Under the pieces are notes generated by a model, which had not been told where the DNA came from, did not search any database, and saw only the letters and a list, made by a program, of their open reading frames with translations. This document shows positions 11,605-23,114 of a DNA stretch of 64,000 nt, one piece after another. A program made the translations under genes and the position numbers. Within the stretch, counting starts at the first letter, position 1; every line of letters begins with the position of its first letter. The DNA is from Tenrec ecaudatus (taxonomy: Eukaryota > Chordata > Mammalia > Afrosoricida > Tenrecidae), in the NCBI RefSeq assembly GCF_050624435.1, contig NC_134542.1, positions 14,999,997 to 15,063,996 of the forward strand. Direction: 5' to 3'.

Positions 11605-12457
11605 GTTCCAGGCCCGGACAAGGACAATGTGCTGAGAAATATCATCTGAGAAGCTGATTTATATGAAGAAGAATGCTGTATCAGAGTTGAAGAAAAGGGG
11701 TTATTAATGTGCAGATGACATAACCTTACTTGCTGAAGTTGAAGAGGACTGGAAAGATGTGATGATGAGACCAAGGCTCACAGTCTTCAGCATGAATCAC
11801 AACTCAATGTCAGTAAGACCCAAATCCTCCCAAGGGGACCAGTAAGTGACATGGTGAATGGAGGGGTTTTGTCTTGCTTGGATCCACAATCAACGCTCAA
11901 GGATGGAGCACTCAGGTGTTCAAAAGACATGTTGCATTGGGGAATTCTGCTGCACAAGTCCTTAGAGTGTTGAAAAGCAAGGATGCTACTTTGAGGACTA
12001 AGGTGCGCCTGACCAAACCACGGTATTTTCAATCTCCTATATGCATGTGGAAGTTGGACATTGAATAAGGAAGACCAAAGAACAATCTATTCCAATTGTG
12101 GTGCTGGAGAAGAATTTTGAATGTACCATGGACTGCTAAAAGGACAAACTGATCTGTGTTGGACGAATTAAGGCCAGAGCGCTCCTTCGTGGCAAGGATG
12201 GCGAGACTTCTTATATACTTTGGACATGTTGTCAGGAGAGACCAGTCCCTGGAGAAAGACATCATGTTCATTAAACTAGAGGAGCAATGAAAAGAAGGTC
12301 CTAAAGGAGATGGATCGATACCATGGCTGCAACAATGGGCTCAGGCATGAGGACAGTTGTAAGGATGGCGCAGACCTGGGCAGTTGCCTCCCGTTGTGCA
12401 TAAGGTTGCTATGGGTCGCAACTGATGCAAGGGCACCTAACAACGTAACAACACACA
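11605..12457 (+). mobile_element. RTE (BovB-like) LINE, 5'-truncated, with mutated RT motif
   Basis: This copy carries the C-terminal part of the reverse-transcriptase frame and the 3' tail. The catalytic YADD codons are recognisable at 11708-11719 but the first codon is TGT, giving CADD. It is followed by 'cttgctgaagttgaagagga', 'ggatccacaatcaacgctca', 'gagaccagtccctggag', 'aaggagatggatcgatacc' and the terminal 'cacctaacaacgtaacaac'. Stops and frameshifts interrupt the frame. The missing 5' end fits ordinary target-primed truncation. Confidence 0.88.
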
Positions 12458-13182
12458 TTAAAACCTTGAGTGGCTAGACATTATTTACAAACAATGAGAG
12501 TTGGAAATAATTTGGCTTTGTGAATATTTACCTTATTTTGAGGCAGAGCAGAATCTACAAAGGGAAATGAGAAACAGACCAGACTTCTTTTTCTCTGCTG
12601 CCACAGCTAACAAGTGGGAATATCTAAACTTGAACTAGACATTTTGGCCCCAGACATCATGCTCACAATGACGATGCTATGCCACATGGTGCCTGCAGAA
12701 AGAACAATTGGTTCCCTTCTTTGTTTCCAGCAGCAGCTCTGTCAACAGAGATGCTCACAGTGCTAAAGGAAAGACCAGTTCATCTGAAAAACTCTTTCTA
12801 GCAAGAATCACCTTGTCCTGAACCCTTTTCCAAAGGAAGAAAACGATCCTGAGCTACTGTCCAGCTAGAGTACGTTTAGGGATCCAACAGAGATAAGCTG
12901 GAGGCTGTTGGTGGTGCTTCCTTGACCTGTGATGCATGCCAACCTCAACCAGCAACCTGCAAGGGGTGCTATCAGGCTAGTGAGGCCCATGACGCGTAAT
13001 AGTGTCTGGTCAAGCTACGTCTATTGCAGCCTGAAACAAGAAAAATCAGAATACTGGACCTATCTTTACTTAAAATCTTGATATTGCATTTCTGGATATT
13101 TTGCACCAATTTGGGGATTTTGAAATATTGCATTGCTGAGGTTTGGCATCCCCTTCAATGTTGAGCTTAGGCCGGGTGTCGC
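12458..13182. other. Unannotated stretch
   Basis: No repeat or gene recognised. Confidence 0.4.
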
Positions 13183-13355
13183 AAGCAACCCTGGAGGCAC
13201 AGTGGTGAAGTGTTTGGCTGTGTATCGACCAGTGACTCCCAGGCAGAGGGAGACTTCTGCTCCTATTCGCTCAGAGCTTTGGAAAGCCTGGGAGGCACTC
13301 GTTCAGGGGCTGTGAGTCAGAACCGACTCCGTGGAAAAGGTTTGGTTTGGTGAAT
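13183..13355 (+). mobile_element. AfroSINE
   Basis: Head 'ctggaggcacagtggtgaag', tail 'gctgtgagtcagaaccgac' and terminal 'ggtttggtttgg'. Confidence 0.85.
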
Positions 13356-15638
13356 GCCTTACACTCCTAAGCCTCCTCCTAACTCTGAGCTATGCGCAGG
13401 GTTCGTGCTGGTCTAAGCTTCTTTTGTGACATTTCAGTGTAGACCATCTTGCATGCTGTTGCAAACGACTTGACTTGTTTTCTCATCTACAGATTGTGTA
13501 CGAAAGCTCCTCTCCTCTCCAGAGAACCCAAAGTGCATGGTGGAAGCGTGTTGGGCCATGAACTGGTAGGTGAGAAGGCAGAGGGCTTGGGGAGGGGGTC
13601 TATGATGCAGAAAAAGAGCTGGGGAACCAGACGTGGCCAAAATTATGTTTTGTTTTCCAGTGAATCTTCACACATTTAAAGTAAAAACCCATACTATCCC
13701 CTTGGATTACTGGCTAACAAAAAAGGAGCAGGAACCATGGCAATATAAAGAGACATGGCCTAGGATCAGGCAGGTGCTTACCACTTTGAGCCCAAGGTTA
13801 AAGGTCCCAGTTCACCCACACGAAAGAAAGCACTCATGTCAGAAGAAAGAAACCAGCCCCTTCGGTGACAAGCTCTGGGAAGGAGCGGGTTGCTGCTGCT
13901 CCCCCTTGCTGATGAAGGCCGAGATGCTCACTAAGGGCCCCCTGCTCTGACAGTAATATATTCCTTCTCTCATTCCATTATGGTTTTCTAGTATATTCTT
14001 CAGGCATGGGGCTATGGTCCCACCATGGATAGGAAATAGATTGCACCACGTAAAAATATTAAAACAGATTTCTGCCAGGGCCCTCAGTCCTGGAGTGGCT
14101 AGACTGCCAGCGAAGGGCCCATCACCGGATGGCTTCATCCTCCTCACATCTCAGGAATCCAGGGCATGGCCATCAATCCATCTCTATTCCAGGGACTTTA
14201 CACCAGCTCTGACATTAGCTTTCCTAGGTAAACTGCAAGGAAGACCAGAGATAAGGAACATACTGTGAACACACAGGTAAAACTTTCCTTTGGGGCAAAA
14301 CAGTGTCTTTCAACACTCTGTTGTTCCCAGATTCCTCTAAGATGACTCGTGAAGAAAAAAGTGCAACTGCATCGTTTAAACAACAACACATCTCCTTTTA
14401 AGATGCCGAGGATATTTTAGAGCTTTTGATAAGTATTCCCCCTCTGAGTTTCTACTCCCTGTTTCTTCTTTCCACAGCTGTGACCTGGAATGAATGCCAG
14501 AGGGAGAACTGAGTTTCAGATTTATTGGGTAAGCCTACAAAATCTTCAAGGTCCTTGGAACAGACTATGTATGTGCCACATTATTAGATGAATTGTTTAA
14601 TGAATGAGCAAATCTCTGCTAAGATGCACACTGCTTTCAGTATTTTGTAACCCGAAAAGCCACTTGCTTCCGCATGTGTCCTCAATCCTTAGCCACTCTT
14701 TCAAGAAGTCCTTCAACTAATTGGCAGTGACCTTATTACATCAGACTGTTTGATGATTTTGGACTAACCAAGTGGTTAAAAAATCCTAAATTAAAGTTCA
14801 AATGAACCCCTACTCATATGCTATGTTCTCTATTTCAATAACTGTCTTAAAATGTATGCATTCAAGCTGATGGTTCTCCATCTCAGCCGGAGACCTGTCT
14901 GCAAGTCTGTGCTCCTGTGAGGAATGCTTCACTTTGTAATCAGTGAACTAATTTTGTCTTTAAGAGAATAACTAAATAATTTGCTAGGGAAAAATGAGTC
15001 ATAGCTCTTCATACATTAGTTTTAGCTAATATTATCCAGCTAATCGCAGCAGGCAAGGGGGAGTAATGAACAGATTTATGGCAGGAGAAATAAAGACAGC
15101 AAACCACCAAGCAGGGAGCTATTCCCAGGACCAAAAAGATGGAGTAGCCAGCCTCTTGAACACAGTCTTTCCTGAAATGTTTGAGGACAACTAGTGGGCA
15201 CAGAAGCAGCTTGCTGTGAGACACTGACTGTACCTTAGGTCAAGCCCTTCCATGGTGAATTCCCTGCTTTAAGTGTGAAAGAAAAAATCAACTATAGAGC
15301 ATCTTCTAGGTTTTCTTGCTAGAATGTTTCCAAGGTGCACAGTAGCACACTCTACATTTGAATTGATAAACCAATAATTTATCTACAGCCAACTATAGGT
15401 TATCCAGCCTCTTCAATTCCTTTGTCCTGCCATTATGCTCACTAAAGTAAACAAAGAATGAGTAGATATCCCCATTTAGTATTTTTTTAAATCCAATCAT
15501 TCCTCAAACACTTATTGAGTTTCTATCAGTTAACTAATGATACATAACAAATTAAGACTTAGTGGCTATATTCGGCCCATGTGTAGTATTTCACAGAGCT
15601 TAAGAGTGGAATGCAAATGAGTCCTCTGCCTCAATACC
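13356..15638. other. Unannotated stretch, no gene seen
   Basis: About 2.3 kb without a recognised family. Several overlapping frames of up to 105 codons (13449-14268) show no recognisable protein. A splice-bounded 51-bp segment at 14478-14528 is discussed among the rejected items. 15530-15638 resembles the edge of an old MaLR LTR. Confidence 0.35.
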
Positions 15639-15985
15639 TGTGTTCCATTGGGTGGTCTAGAGCAACAAACCAGAGTGGCAGTCAGCAGTGTGCACAAGAG
15701 AAGTTTACATCCAGAAGCATCTGTACATGAAGGAGGTGCTCTAGCCCAGGCCAGCTCAAGTCCATAGATTCCGACTCGTGCAGCTGCAAGCTGAACGGTG
15801 ACTCAGAAAGCAAGGACATCACAGTGCAGGATCACATGGATCCAGGGTCGGTGAAAATGACAGCTGTCAGGGGAGAGTGGCCCACAGGGCACTTTCCCTG
15901 GAGGCAGACAGAGAGTCCGGGTGCGGAAGAAGGTGAAATGGAAGAAAGAGATCATCTCTATTCATTTTGCTCTTAGATGAAAAAC
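15639..15985 (-). mobile_element. Diverged afrotherian LTR, minus strand
   Basis: It starts with 'tgtgttccattgggtggtct', resembling the reverse complement of the LTR 3' end seen at 41601 and 51971. 'agcccaggccagctcaagtc' and 'gcaggatcacatggatcc' follow at comparable spacing. The right boundary is not clear. Confidence 0.45.
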
Positions 15986-16407
15986 TTATAACATCAGAAA
16001 GGTGTCATCAGGCCACAGCTTGATTGACCAAATTATATCGCTAGAATAAAATCAGTAGGTCCTGCCCACACTCAAGGGGAGAGAATTACTTAGAGTGTTC
16101 TTTCCAAGAGGTGGACATCTGGGGAGCCAGCCCAGAACTGCTTGTCACACTTTCTATGGAAGGCTTTGTATTTCATGTAAAGTTATAGTAAGGAACTCAA
16201 CACACAAGGCCAGCTCTGTCATTTATTTCACAGTCTGGGGTTGGGATACTAAGTTAAAAACTCAACTGGAGATGTATGACGCAAGGCAAGAGAATAGAGA
16301 GATTGAACCCTCCTTGGAGGTCTTGTATCCGGTAGGTGAATGAGCAATGGAGAGATGAAAGCTCCACTAGAACTCAATAGAGCAACTCTTGATATAGAAG
16401 CAGCATG
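15986..16407. other. Possible ancient repeat remnants
   Basis: The part near 16040-16100 ('ggtcctgcccacactcaagg') resembles a widespread old placental repeat whose name I cannot fix. The rest is unassigned. Confidence 0.3.
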
Positions 16408-16722
16408 GCAGCTGCTTCCTACCCATAGCAGGACAACAGAACCAAACACTGCGCAGCCCTCGGCCATTCTCAAAACTGTCGGCAGGTTTGAGCCCATCGT
16501 TGTTGCAGCCACTGTTTTAAACCTCCTGGTGAATGTGTCCATGTCTTTTTCTAAATCTCTATTTCACCAAGCATGAAGTCCTCCTCCAGAGAAGGGTCCC
16601 TTCTGACAACACGTCTTAAGTATGTGCCACCAAGCCTCACCATCCTCTCTTCTAAGGAGCATTCTGTATGCACTCCTGCCAAACCCAAGACTCGTTCCAG
16701 AAGCATACACATTAGGATATCT
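16408..16722 (-). mobile_element. RTE 3' end, minus strand
   Basis: Reverse complement of the RTE tail: 'acagaaccaaacactgcgca', 'gttgttgcagccactg', 'ccaagcatgaagtcctcctc' and 'ctaaggagcattctgta'. Confidence 0.8.
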
Positions 16723-16730
16723 ACGTAATG

Positions 16731-17002
16731 AAGACAACAACAACAGAATGAAACACCTCCTGATCCTACCTCATCCACACAATGTATCTTTTGCCCCTAG
16801 AGGGTCAGCGAAAGAAAAGACCCTCAAGGAGATGGATTGACACAGTGGCTGGAACACTGAACTCAAATATAGCAATTGTGAGGACGGCACAGGACTGGGC
16901 AGTGCTTCTTTCTGTTGTACGGTGGGTGTTCTCTTGCACCAGTGCTCTGAGTTTCGTTGTTATGCATAGAACCTGACTCGGAGGCAACCTAACAACCATA
17001 AC
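16731..17002 (+). mobile_element. RTE 3' ends in inverted arrangement
   Basis: A short minus-strand RTE 3' tip (16731-16786, 'acagaatgaaacacctcc') directly abuts a plus-strand RTE 3' end (16790-17002). The latter reads 'agggtcagcgaaagaaaag', 'aaggagatggattgacacag', 'aggacggcacaggactgg' and 'gaggcaacctaacaacc'. Three 3' ends thus lie within 600 bp. Confidence 0.8.
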
Positions 17003-17009
17003 ATTCCCA

Positions 17010-17325
17010 TCTCATAATCTCATTTAGGAATGGGTTGTTTTGTTAATGAGTAGGATTAGTGTATGGTATATCTGAAGCCAAAGGAACGCATTTAGGAAGC
17101 AGGGATTGGGTAAACCAGGTGCCATAGCAAAGGAAACCTCAAAGGAAACAGGAAGCAGAAGCTGAAGAGACGGGGCTATGCTACAGAACAGAGAGAGAGA
17201 GAGAAAGCCTTCATCAAGTGCCGGTGCTCTAAATGTGGACTTACAGCTTCCTAAACTACGGGTCAAATACCTGTGGTATTTCTATTACTGCAGTACCAGA
17301 TGGCTGGGATAGATAGACTGTAAGT
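17010..17325 (+). mobile_element. MaLR-like LTR remnant
   Basis: 'gtggacttacagcttcctaa', 'acctgtggtatttctattac' and 'agtaccagatggctggga' match the 3' half of MLT/MST-type LTRs. It includes a short (GA)n at 17190-17203. The exact subfamily is not determined. Confidence 0.55.
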
Positions 17326-17884
17326 CAAACTCCAGAACAAATCTATTCCATGTTGCATATTTATCTATCAGCTAAGAACTTCTGGCCTGTGCACTAATAA
17401 CCACGTGTCCTTTGTTATATGCTCAATGCATTTTTGAGGATTTTAAATACCTAGTAGTGAATTTAACCCTCAAAGTTTTCTATGACTGTTGTGACAGCCG
17501 ACCATAAATCGTGCCAGGATATTAAATTTTCTCCTTTTCTGTTTTTTTTTTCACCATTGAGAGCCAGCAGCTGCATTCTAACACCCAACCATCACCTCGC
17601 ATTAAATACATGATCAATAAAGGCTGACTGGTTGAGATGGAATCACTATAAGAAATATCCAAGTATTTTTAAAACTAATTTATCTTTCTAACCAGTTCAC
17701 CAACTAAATAACTAATCATTAGGATCCAGATACTTACATTTGGGGTACACAAGATTTCTATAATCAGTTTTACCTGCAGTTTATTGACTAATGGGGGAGA
17801 TTTTACAATACATACACACTCATAACTGGCAACATAAGACAATGAATTGTAAATCTACATCTTTGATACCTTGTGCTCCTGTTA
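17326..17884. other. Unannotated stretch
   Basis: Nothing recognised in this AT-rich stretch. Confidence 0.35.
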
Positions 17885-18245
17885 CAGAAATACTACAGTG
17901 GCTGGATTGAAAAATAAGACATTTATTTATTCATAACTCTGAAGATTCAAAGTCCATATTACAATTTCAGCCATGTCTATTCCTTCTGAAAACATCTCTT
18001 CTGGATTCTGGGGTGTCTTTGTTCCTTGCAGGTCTTTGCTGTCTGTCTTCCTTTTGTGTGTCCCTGTGTCTATTCTCCGAATCCTTCTTATATTCAAAAG
18101 CAGTTAGGTTTAGGATTCACCCTACCGAGTATGAGCTCAACTGGTTGATTACATTAGATTGCATGATAAAGAGTGCTTACATAATATCACATCTAACGAC
18201 CCCATAACAGTAACGAGGAGTGTATGGCTAAGCCACTGGAAAACA
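17885..18245 (-). mobile_element. MLT1-like LTR (MaLR), minus strand
   Basis: The plus strand follows the reverse complement of MLT1: 'acatttatttattcataac', 'ttccttgcaggtctttgctg', 'tggttgattacattagattg'. It is old and diverged, with no internal retroviral sequence. Confidence 0.6.
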
Positions 18246-19004
18246 TAGCTTAATCAAGTGGGCACATGGAAGTAGCCATCACAGTCAGAGTGTTTCATGT
18301 GGCCTGCAGGCTGTTCTCTCAGGCTATTCAAGAATGCAACACGAAACCCCATTCCATCAAAAAATCAATCTGCTTGCGGTCTTTCCGACTACCCTGAGAA
18401 GAAAGCTCTGATGCCCATTGCTGCCGGGAGCTAATATTCTCTGTTGGTTTGTCTCCCTTTGCAACTTCAAGATAACAAGCCTCAGGCTGCAAGGTCTAGG
18501 CTGGCCCCCACGGGCACCTAGAATTTTATTGTACTGTTTGGTTCCCATCGTTTTAATTTCCATGGTTACCTGGTGCTTATGGTCAGTGAGACGACTTTCT
18601 ATCCCAGAAATGGTATAATGTTTTATTCTAAAATGAGTTCATTTAAATTTTTAAAAAGTGAAGTCAATTTAATTGAGAAAAACAAAGAAACACTGCCCCA
18701 GTATGACAACAATTACAAGAGCGCGACAAGGAGGAGAAAGCTTGGGAAAGGCGGTGATAAAAGGTAGTAAGTAGTAGAGGCCTAAGTCTAACGTTTGACT
18801 TCCAGCTGGCTTGGCTCCACTGAGAGGGCCTCTTGGAATACATGGACTTTGAGGTCTGGGGAATTAGAAGGATTGGGGTCTGCCTTGGCTGAAAAATATG
18901 CTGCCTAGATGAGGAGCTAGGAGATAAGAACGGAAGCCTGGATGGCTTCAGAAGGCAATGAGCAAAGCTCTTCCACTGGACTGAAGGTGTGGTTCGGGAA
19001 ATGG
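18246..19004. other. Unannotated stretch
   Basis: No repeat family or exon recognised. Frames in 18357-19053 on both strands lack family features. Confidence 0.35.
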
Positions 19005-19195
19005 CATTGTCAGCTGCCATCCAGTAAGGTCCTAACTCATGACAACTCCACATCCTAAACCATGTCCATCATCAGTTCTAGATCAGATGGTTATAATTCC
19101 CCGGGTTTCCATTTTGATTCCTAAAGTAGACCACCACCCTTGTCTTCCAACTCTGTCTTCCTTCGGCCGTTCTGCTACAATCTGCTGAGTCCCAC
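19005..19195 (-). mobile_element. tRNA-Gly-type SINE, head missing
   Basis: Reverse complement of the body of the second SINE family seen at 31478: 'gctgccatccagtaaggtcc', 'agttctagatcagatggtt', 'aagtagaccaccacccttg', 'tctgctacaatctgctgag'. Confidence 0.55.
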
Positions 19196-20075
19196 AGTCT
19201 GTGATCTCCCTGCATCCTGCTTCACTTTTCCCCCATCATTGGCCTACAAGCTAAGTGAATCTGAAGTCAGCTCTGGCTAGAAATGGACCTATGGACTTGA
19301 GTTGGACTGAGCTTGGATGCCTTCTTGATATAGAATTATTCCTTGTGATAGGTTTATTGTGCCAACCTGGTCAATGGGAACATGTAGAATTAATCAGGTC
19401 ACAGTTTGATTGGAGGGCAAAGAGATAAATGGTTCTACAAGGCCCAATCCCCTCTCTCTTGCTGTCTGGTTATCAGAGCATGCTGCTGCTTTAGCTAGTT
19501 CTCTGCCTCAGCCTGTGAACCACACTACCTATGGGCCAGGTCAACCCATGGATCTTGTCACTAGACCTTGAGGCTCCTTCCAGACCTGCTTCTCCATGCT
19601 GCTGGTGCATACATTGCTGGTACTTGAGGCTGGTGGATCCTGCCGCTTTGCATTGCTTGCGTTCAGTATCCCATCGGGGCTGCTTCGCTAATCTCCTGAG
19701 CTGCTGGTGACCCACTCAGCTGCTTGCTGCCTGTGGGAAGACTCTGCCTGCCTTGCCCAAGGGAGGACTCCACTGTCTGCTTCTGCTTCTTTGACCTTGG
19801 ACTGGGCAGCCCATGTGAGCTGAAGGACTTCTAGTATATTCACTCTTCCATAGAAGTGAGTTGAACTGAACCCTCTGCACTACTGTGTGGACTAATTAAC
19901 TGTTATATTTCTTTTCGCTGTATAAACCTATCTTCATGTATTTCATATATATACTCATAAGTGTCCTGGTTTGTTTCTCTAGAGAACCCTGCCTAACACA
20001 TTCCTTGATATAAAACTCTTTCGTGTAATATATATAAGGGCCACTGGTTTTGTTTCCCTGGAGAACCCAGCGTAA
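19196..20075 (+). mobile_element. Afrotherian LTR, type 1, split by a second LTR
   Basis: 19196-19343 ('ggacctatggacttgagttg', 'gatgccttcttgatatag') continues at 20001-20075 ('ttccttgatataaaactc', 'ggttttgtttccctggagaa', 'cccagcgtaatgca'). The two halves join as one LTR 3' half of the type also seen at 51447 and, inverted, at 41601 and 61133. No internal retroviral coding sequence is present. Confidence 0.65.
19344..20000 (+). mobile_element. Solo LTR, type 2, with 5-bp TSD
   Basis: Boundaries are TGTGATAGG at the left and CTAACACA at the right, flanked by the identical pentamer TTCCT (19339-19343 and 20001-20005). TG...CA termini and a 5-bp TSD without internal sequence are the hallmarks of a solo LTR. 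It is homologous over its length to 47281-47800. It splits the type 1 LTR and is therefore younger. Confidence 0.8.
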
Positions 20076-20365
20076 TGCAAGGTTTTTGAAGATGTTATCA
20101 ATGAACACAAAATCATTCTGGTAAGGGTGTGGTCTTAATCTACTCTGCGTGGTAAACAGCAGAGGTGCAGAAGGAAAATGATGATGGCTATCACAGAAAA
20201 GTGGAGGGAGACAGGAACAGATTCTCTCTCGCTGACCTCAGAAGTGATCCACACAGCCGACACATTGGTTTTGAACTTCTAGCCTCCATAAATGTGAGAC
20301 AAGTTTCTTACAAGCCTCTCAGTCTGTGGCTCTTTGCATGGCAGCCCTAGGAAATAAGAGGGCAC
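20076..20365 (+). mobile_element. MLT1-like LTR (MaLR)
   Basis: Matches the MLT1 3' half: 'gaagatgttatcaatgaac', 'gaacagattctctctcgct', 'gaacttctagcctccataaa', 'ggcagccctaggaaataa'. It lies directly after the nested LTR pair. Confidence 0.7.
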
Positions 20366-20777
20366 CCCATAGACAAAGCCCAAGGGACCCATAAATATTT
20401 ACAGATGCAGCACAAGACACCCTTGTTTCATTCCTAATGTGTGCACTATGCAGTTCCACATGTGTCTGTGGGAGGAGGAAGGGGTTAAAAAGAACTGCTG
20501 TTTATGTCTAATTATCATGCCCACCATAACACATCATGTTCAGTGGTAGGGTTTGTGTTGTTGTTTTATTGCACCGCATTCCAGAGTGCATTTTGGCAAT
20601 ACACTTTTAAAGAGCACTTTGATGTCATCGTAGAAAGCCGACAAGGGTCACACATCTGATTCCATCCTCAGCCCCAGCCTCTCTGTAGTCTGCACTCGTG
20701 AGAACTCCTTCTCTCAGTGTTCTGTTCCATCAGTGGCTCCTTCTCTTAGGATTCCTGTTCTGTCTGAAACTCTCCAC
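20366..20777. other. Unannotated stretch
   Basis: No recognised element. Confidence 0.35.
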
Positions 20778-20985
20778 AATGGGAGTCCTACATGGCAAAC
20801 TGGCTAGCCAAAAGGTCTCCAGTCCAAACCACCCCAGAGGCACCTTGGAAGACAAGGCCTGTGATCACTTTTCCAAAAGTTACAGTTTGGAAAATCCCAG
20901 AGAACACACTTTTTCTCTGCCCATGGAGGGTTTCCATGAGTCGGAATCAGCTCATCAGCAACTAATCATAACCCCACACTCAACT
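20778..20985 (+). mobile_element. AfroSINE, diverged
   Basis: 'ctagccaaaaggtctcc', 'aggcaccttggaagacaagg', then the tail 'gggtttccatgagtcggaat' and 'cagctcatcagcaac'. Confidence 0.75.
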
Positions 20986-21664
20986 AAAGAGCTCTGCTGA
21001 GATCCACTCTTTGGTTATTTGGCCAAATAACCAACCTGACTGTACTTCATGATGAAAAGCAAGTGACAACCCGGCTTCCCCAGACACGGTCCTCTTTCTT
21101 AAACCCTCAGGGCTCTGTCTAGTCACTGCACATGATACGATTAACAAGAGGCTGCCCTTTGAGCTTGCCCTGCAAGTTGGCCATGTTTTATTTTAAATCG
21201 GTGTCACAAAGTATCAATAGAATTGGAGTCCAACCTTACCACCCATGGTGGAATCTCACATGGAAATTGTCATTAAACTGTCACATTTCACCCATGTTGT
21301 CCCCCTGGCACACTGGGGAGGTAGGGAATTTTCTGCTCACCTACAAATGAGTCAGCTGAGAAAAATCCACAGCAACATTTCAATGACACCAGCAGACTAT
21401 GCGCGGTAGAAGAGGAACCCTGTAGACTGCAGGGTCAAGTCGTGAGCCGTCACTGGTAGTGCAGGTCCAACATCTGTCATTATTTTTTTTGTAAAGGTAC
21501 GAAGTTTTCCTTGGGTATTAGCTCTTCCTGATTCTCAATACCCACTCTGTAGGGAGTTTCCCTATCCCTTGACTTTGAAGATAGACATATGCCTTAGGCT
21601 CTGTCCCTGTAAGTGTTACATCCATTTTCACACAGAGATAGCTATAGAGAGGGGCATGGGACCC
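20986..21664. other. Unannotated stretch
   Basis: Nothing recognised. Confidence 0.35.
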
Positions 21665-21835
21665 ACGTGAGGTCGTCCTGAATCAATGAGACTCCACTCT
21701 TGAGTCTCTTGTTAGAACAGTCAAAGAAGATCCTTGATTTCACCTGGGTTACTGAGTGGCTAGGATCAACCTAGAACCATCAGTAGCCATCTTACCATCA
21801 GAAAAAGAGCCCAAGGTACAGAAAGAAATTAAGAT
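21665..21835 (+). repeat. Unknown repeat, copy 1
   Basis: Homologous to 22835-22995: both carry 'gatttcacctgggtt'-like and 'atgagactcca' blocks, then 'gatcaacc' and 'cagtagccatc' in the same order and spacing. Family unknown. Confidence 0.6.
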
Positions 21836-22834
21836 TCTCTAATGACATCCTTTGAAAATATGGATGAACTCCTTAGACTAGTTACTTGCATGAAACTTCC
21901 ATTGGGTTTAAATTGATTTGAACCCGTTTTCTAAACCATTGAAGTTATTTCTACAAGGGCAGTTCTATCAGCTTACATGTATAGTGGGTCAAGGATTGAA
22001 AATCTTTCTTCCTTGTTTAAAAGACAATGTCAGATTTCAAATTTGACAAATGAGCAGCATTCATCTTGAGATTTCTCCTTAGGCAATGGCCAGGGGTTCA
22101 AATGTCAGTGTGAATCTCAGCCTTGAGGAAGAGGATAAACAGACCATGGTGTCAGCCCTGAGGGAGGGGCTTCCCAAGACCGAATGGATCACTGATACAC
22201 AGAAGCACCAAGCCAACACCATTCACCAAGCTGGCTGTCATCGTGTCCAGTCTTTGAAAGAGCATACACAGGCAACTCGGATGTAGGTTACTCTTCCCTA
22301 GATCCTGTCTCTCTAAAGCCCCATTCTTTTTTTTTGTCAAATTCTTATCACAAAGAGCAAGACCTAACACCATCATTGTCCATCAAGGCAGCTGGCACTT
22401 GGGAAAGTTTTTAAAAGTGAGGAAGAAAATTGATGATATGAAAGAAAGAATTGATTGTCCTTTAGTTGTGACCTGGGGGTGGGGGGGGTGGACGTTCTGA
22501 CAGAGCCATTAAAATATTTCCATGTAAACACAGTCTTTTTCAGAAAGATTGATTTCTCCCACCAGGAAGAGAATAAAAGTTAGAAATTGAAGGACCCATC
22601 TTGAGAGATTGAAGGGGCGTCAATTACAGCTCCGCGCCTTCCCACGGCATCACCCTTTGGCTCCTAGAATAATAAAAGAACACCTGAATATCTTGAATTT
22701 TTACTTCCTCTTCAATTTATCTTGCTTTCAGAACAGACCATCAGAAAACTATAGGTAAGACTAAAGCAACCATTGAGGAAACAGCAAAATGTGAAGTGTG
22801 CGCTTGGAGGTAGTTGATCTTGGCTGGACAGGGG
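21836..22834. other. Spacer between the duplicated blocks
   Basis: No known family seen. It contains a G-run at 22478-22493. Confidence 0.35.
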
Positions 22835-22995
22835 AGCCAAGTTCAGTCACCCGAACAGATGAGACTCCATTCTGCATCTTTTGTTAGAATAGTCAACGAG
22901 GAGCCCTCATTTCACCTGGGTTTCGGAGTGGCTTGGATCAACCCAGAATCACCAGTAGCCATCCTACCACCAGAAGAGGAAACCAAAGTATGGGT
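22835..22995 (+). repeat. Unknown repeat, copy 2
   Basis: Diverged partner of 21665-21835 in the same orientation, about 1.17 kb apart. It lies inside a spurious 82-codon frame. Confidence 0.6.
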
Positions 22996-23114
22996 GAGAA
23001 TGCAGAATCTCTTAGCATCTTTACCAGCTCTGCGGTCTGAAATGACCAGCAAAGTGAACTAATATTTCATTTCTTCATGTATAAAATGAAAAACAGCACC
23101 GCCAATCACAAACT

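Noticed and set aside
14478-14528. 51-bp segment flanked by a good 3' splice site (tctttccacag) and 5' splice site (gtaagcc)
   Set aside because: All three frames contain stops and there is no partner exon nearby; splice-like pairs of this quality arise by chance in long non-coding DNA. It could only be a non-coding exon.
18664-19053. 129-codon minus frame
   Set aside because: No recognisable protein; the low end is unassigned DNA and the high end enters a SINE.
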